DNA from: Opitutia bacterium
Lineage (GTDB): Bacteria > Verrucomicrobiota > Verrucomicrobiia > Opitutales > UBA953
Length of the DNA stretch: 6,447 bases
Direction of reading: 5' to 3'
Assembly (NCBI GenBank): GCA_003485955.1
Contig: DNHH01000085.1
Span: 1 to 6,447, forward strand
Of this stretch, positions 4,391 through 6,447 are shown one piece after another. A program made the translations under genes and the position numbers. The first letter of the stretch is position 1. Each line of letters opens with the position of its first letter. The notes under the pieces are model-generated. The model did no database searches. It was given only the letters and a program-made list of their open reading frames with translations, and was not told the DNA's origin.

Positions 4391-6114
4391 GCATGGATAA
4401 CCATGCCATTGTCGAGACGCTCGAGGAGATTGCTACGCTGCTCGAACTTTCGGGAGAGAATCCCTTTAAAGTGCGAGCCTATGCAAATGGAGCACGTGCC
4501 TTAGAGACATTAACCGAAGACCTCGACACGCTCATTGCTCAAGGAAAGTTAAAAGGGCATCAGGGAATAGGGCAGGGTCTTGCAGATGCGATAACCCAAC
4601 TCCGCCAGGAAGGTAAGCTGGCTTTTCTTGAGGAGTTGCGGGCAAGTTTGCCGCCCGGCTTGATGGAAATCTTAAAAATCCCAGGCCTTGGTCCAAAAAA
4701 AGTTCGGGCACTCTGGCAACTGCTTGAGATTACGGATTTAGCCAAATTGACCGAGGCCTGTGAATCGGGGCGCGTTGCTGAGCTCAAGGGCTTTGGCGCA
4801 AAAACCCAGGCCAACATTCTTGACGGGATTAAAAACCGCGAAGCTTATGGACGTCGCCACCTTTGGATAGCGGTTGAGCCGATCGTCACTGAAGTTCTCG
4901 CAGGCTTACGAGCTTTGCCGGAAGTCGAAAGAGCTGAAGCAGCGGGTTCGTTCCGCCGTGCACGCGAAACCGTTGGTGACTTAGATTTCTTGGTCGCTTC
5001 AGAAAAGCCCGGCCCAGTGATGTCATGGTTTGTGGCTCAGGCCGGAATCCAAGAAGTCACCGCACATGGCGAGACCAAGTCGAGCGTGCGTTTTACTTCC
5101 GGACTTCAAGCAGATCTGCGCGTTGTGCCCGCCGAGCAGTTCTTTTTTGCACTACACCATTTTACCGGCTCTAAAGACCATAATGTGCAAATGCGCCACC
5201 GTGCACTTGGCCGTGGATTAAGTATGAGCGAGTGGGGCTTAACTGCTAAAGACCCGAGCGCAAAAGCTCCAGGCGCTAAGAATGAAGAGGAAGTGTTTAA
5301 GGCCCTAGGACTAAAATGGATTCCGCCGGAGCTGCGTGAAGGCCAAGGGGAAATCGAAGCCGCTGAGCACAATGCATTGCCCGAGCTTATTACTTACGAG
5401 GACCTCCGCGGGTGCTTCCATAATCACACCCTTGCGTCCGACGGCCGTGCTTCGCTCGAGCAGATGACGGCTGCCGCTGAAGCGATGGGCTGGGAGTACT
5501 TCAGTATAGCAGATCACTCGAAGTCCAGCGCCTATGCCAATGGCCTTGATGAGGTGCGGCTACGGGCACAAATCAAAGAAATCAAAGCGCTCAACGACAG
5601 CAAGCTCTTCAAGGTACATGTTCTAACGGGTAGTGAAGTTGATATCCTGAAAGATGGTTCGCTCGACTATGACGACGCCATGTTGGCACAACTCGACGTC
5701 GTGGTTGCTTCCGTGCATGCATCGATGTCGCTGGATGAGGATGCCATGACCGCTCGTATTATTCGTGCGCTAGAAAATCCACGGGTACATATTCTTGGGC
5801 ATCTCACAGGTCGGCTTCTACTCGAACGTGAATCCTATAAAGTTAACATCGCTAAGGTTGTCGATTGTGCAGCTGCCAACGGCAAGTGCATCGAGCTGAA
5901 TGCAAACCCGAAGCGACTGGATATGGATTGGTCGCACTGGCGACGGGCGGCGGAAAAAGGTGTTCTCTGTGCAATCAATCCCGACGCACACCGCACAGAG
6001 CAATTTGGATTTGTTCGAACAGGAACACTGCAAGCACGTAAGGGTTGGCTGAGCAAAGCACAGGTGTTGAATGCAAAGCCGCTTAAAGAACTTCTGAGCT
6101 GGCTCCGTCGCTGA
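4387..6114 (+). CDS. polX: DNA polymerase/3'-5' exonuclease PolX (family X polymerase with PHP domain)
   Basis: Bacterial PolX fills short gaps in base excision repair and has a Mn2+-dependent exonuclease in its PHP domain. At 575 residues it matches the usual length (about 570). Helix-hairpin-helix DNA-binding segments lie near 58-72, 98-106 (IPGLGPKKV) and 135-144. The polymerase palm has GSFRR (187-191), the metal-binding pair Asp198 and Asp200 in GDLD, the third aspartate Asp243, and FTGSKDHN (259-266). The PHP domain has HNH (345-347), ADHS (375-378), GSEVD (415-419), VASVH (440-444), GHLTGRLL (471-478) and PDAH (532-535), so both active sites appear intact. GHLTGRLL is usually GHPTGRLL, a minor oddity. 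The ATG overlaps the gmk stop (ATGA), with no separate ribosome binding site, which suggests coupled translation. Confidence 0.95.
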   Translation: MSMDNHAIVETLEEIATLLELSGENPFKVRAYANGARALETLTEDLDTLIAQGKLKGHQGIGQGLADAITQLRQEGKLAFLEELRASLPPGLMEILKIPGLGPKKVRALWQLLEITDLAKLTEACESGRVAELKGFGAKTQANILDGIKNREAYGRRHLWIAVEPIVTEVLAGLRALPEVERAEAAGSFRRARETVGDLDFLVASEKPGPVMSWFVAQAGIQEVTAHGETKSSVRFTSGLQADLRVVPAEQFFFALHHFTGSKDHNVQMRHRALGRGLSMSEWGLTAKDPSAKAPGAKNEEEVFKALGLKWIPPELREGQGEIEAAEHNALPELITYEDLRGCFHNHTLASDGRASLEQMTAAAEAMGWEYFSIADHSKSSAYANGLDEVRLRAQIKEIKALNDSKLFKVHVLTGSEVDILKDGSLDYDDAMLAQLDVVVASVHASMSLDEDAMTARIIRALENPRVHILGHLTGRLLLERESYKVNIAKVVDCAAANGKCIELNANPKRLDMDWSHWRRAAEKGVLCAINPDAHRTEQFGFVRTGTLQARKGWLSKAQVLNAKPLKELLSWLRR

Positions 6115-6152
6115 GCCTTGCTCTCTCGGCCGTATCCCTTCACGCTTTACCC

Positions 6153-6447
6153 ATGTTGCACGACAAGCGCCGTCTTCTCCTTATCGCTGGACCCTGCTCG
6201 CTCGAGTCCGAGTCGAATGTGCGTATGGTTGCCAAAGAGCTGCGCGCTCTCGCGGATCGTGAGCCCGATTTAAATATTATCTTCAAAGGATCATACGACA
6301 AAGCTAACCGCACGTCCTTAACTGGAGACCGTGGGCCTGGCATGGAAGCCGGCCTTGAGCTTCTAGCCCTTGCAAAAAAAGATTACGGTTTCGCGACGTT
6401 AACCGACATCCATGGCCCCGAGCACTGCGTACCCGTCGCCAAGGTGG
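6153..6447 (+). CDS. kdsA: 3-deoxy-8-phosphooctulonate synthase KdsA, N-terminal 98 residues (cut by window edge)
   Basis: KdsA condenses phosphoenolpyruvate with arabinose 5-phosphate to make KDO 8-phosphate, a precursor of the lipopolysaccharide inner core, in the cytoplasm. The visible part has IAGPCSLES (11-19), then FKGSYDKANRTS (46-57), RGPGMEAGLELL (61-72) and TDIHGPEH (84-91), in the family's order and spacing. Cys15 in IAGPC is the position that separates metal-dependent (class II, Cys) from metal-independent (class I, Asn, as in Escherichia coli) enzymes, so this should be the metal-dependent type. The ATG at 6153 gives MLHDKRRLLLIAGPC, a normal start; no in-frame ATG, GTG or TTG lies between it and the polX stop. 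With 38 bases and no terminator after polX, it is probably in the same transcript. About two thirds of the protein lies outside the window. Confidence 0.93.
   Translation, partial: MLHDKRRLLLIAGPCSLESESNVRMVAKELRALADREPDLNIIFKGSYDKANRTSLTGDRGPGMEAGLELLALAKKDYGFATLTDIHGPEHCVPVAKV

Noticed and set aside
6115..6152. Terminator or promoter between polX and kdsA
   Set aside because: The 38 bases contain no stable stem, T-run or recognisable hexamers, so read-through is more likely.
1..6447. A defence, mobile or otherwise new multi-gene system
   Set aside because: Nearly all genes are recognisable housekeeping functions. There is no integrase, transposase, repeat array, toxin-antitoxin pair or nuclease cassette, and PolX is a standard repair enzyme.

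Overview
The window looks like an ordinary chromosomal segment of a Gram-negative bacterium, most likely Verrucomicrobiota and probably class Opitutae. The reasons are a KDO-8-phosphate synthase gene (lipopolysaccharide, so an outer membrane), a family of membrane-anchored glycine-rich proteins with a PA14-like domain that I associate with Verrucomicrobia, and few clear Shine-Dalgarno sequences. The lineage is inferred from remembered family resemblance, not from a search. I see no rRNA, tRNA, CRISPR array, transposon or phage gene.

Layout, left to right. Positions 1-126 (minus) hold the N-terminus of a gene cut by the window edge; it is a paralogue of the gene at 1811-3159. Divergent from it, on plus, are coaC (209-772, phosphopantothenoylcysteine decarboxylase) and, two bases later, queG (775-1620, epoxyqueuosine reductase). 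queG is interrupted: its conserved C-terminal helices continue in other frames to about 1793. Convergent with queG, on minus, is a membrane-anchored PA14-like protein gene (1811-3159) that is also broken, by two apparent single-base insertions, one near codon 109 and one about 18 codons before its restored stop.

A divergent intergenic region with a two-tier inverted repeat (3188-3227) precedes a tight plus-strand cluster. This is an unrecognised six-helix membrane protein (3243 or 3258 to 3800), gmk (guanylate kinase, 3797-4390) and polX (family X DNA polymerase with a PHP domain, 4387-6114), each junction overlapping as ATGA. After 38 bases comes kdsA (6153 to the edge), cut at its C-terminus. 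The cluster is probably one transcript linking nucleotide supply, DNA gap repair and lipopolysaccharide precursor synthesis; I see no closer functional link.

The most notable signal is the concentration of four or five apparent +1 frameshifts between 1615 and 2835, affecting two convergent neighbours, while every gene outside that interval reads cleanly. Either this stretch of the assembly is of low quality or both genes are decaying; read-level data would decide. I found no convincing new biological system. The least understood items are the paralogous PA14-like membrane family flanking coaC-queG and the small membrane protein coupled to gmk.
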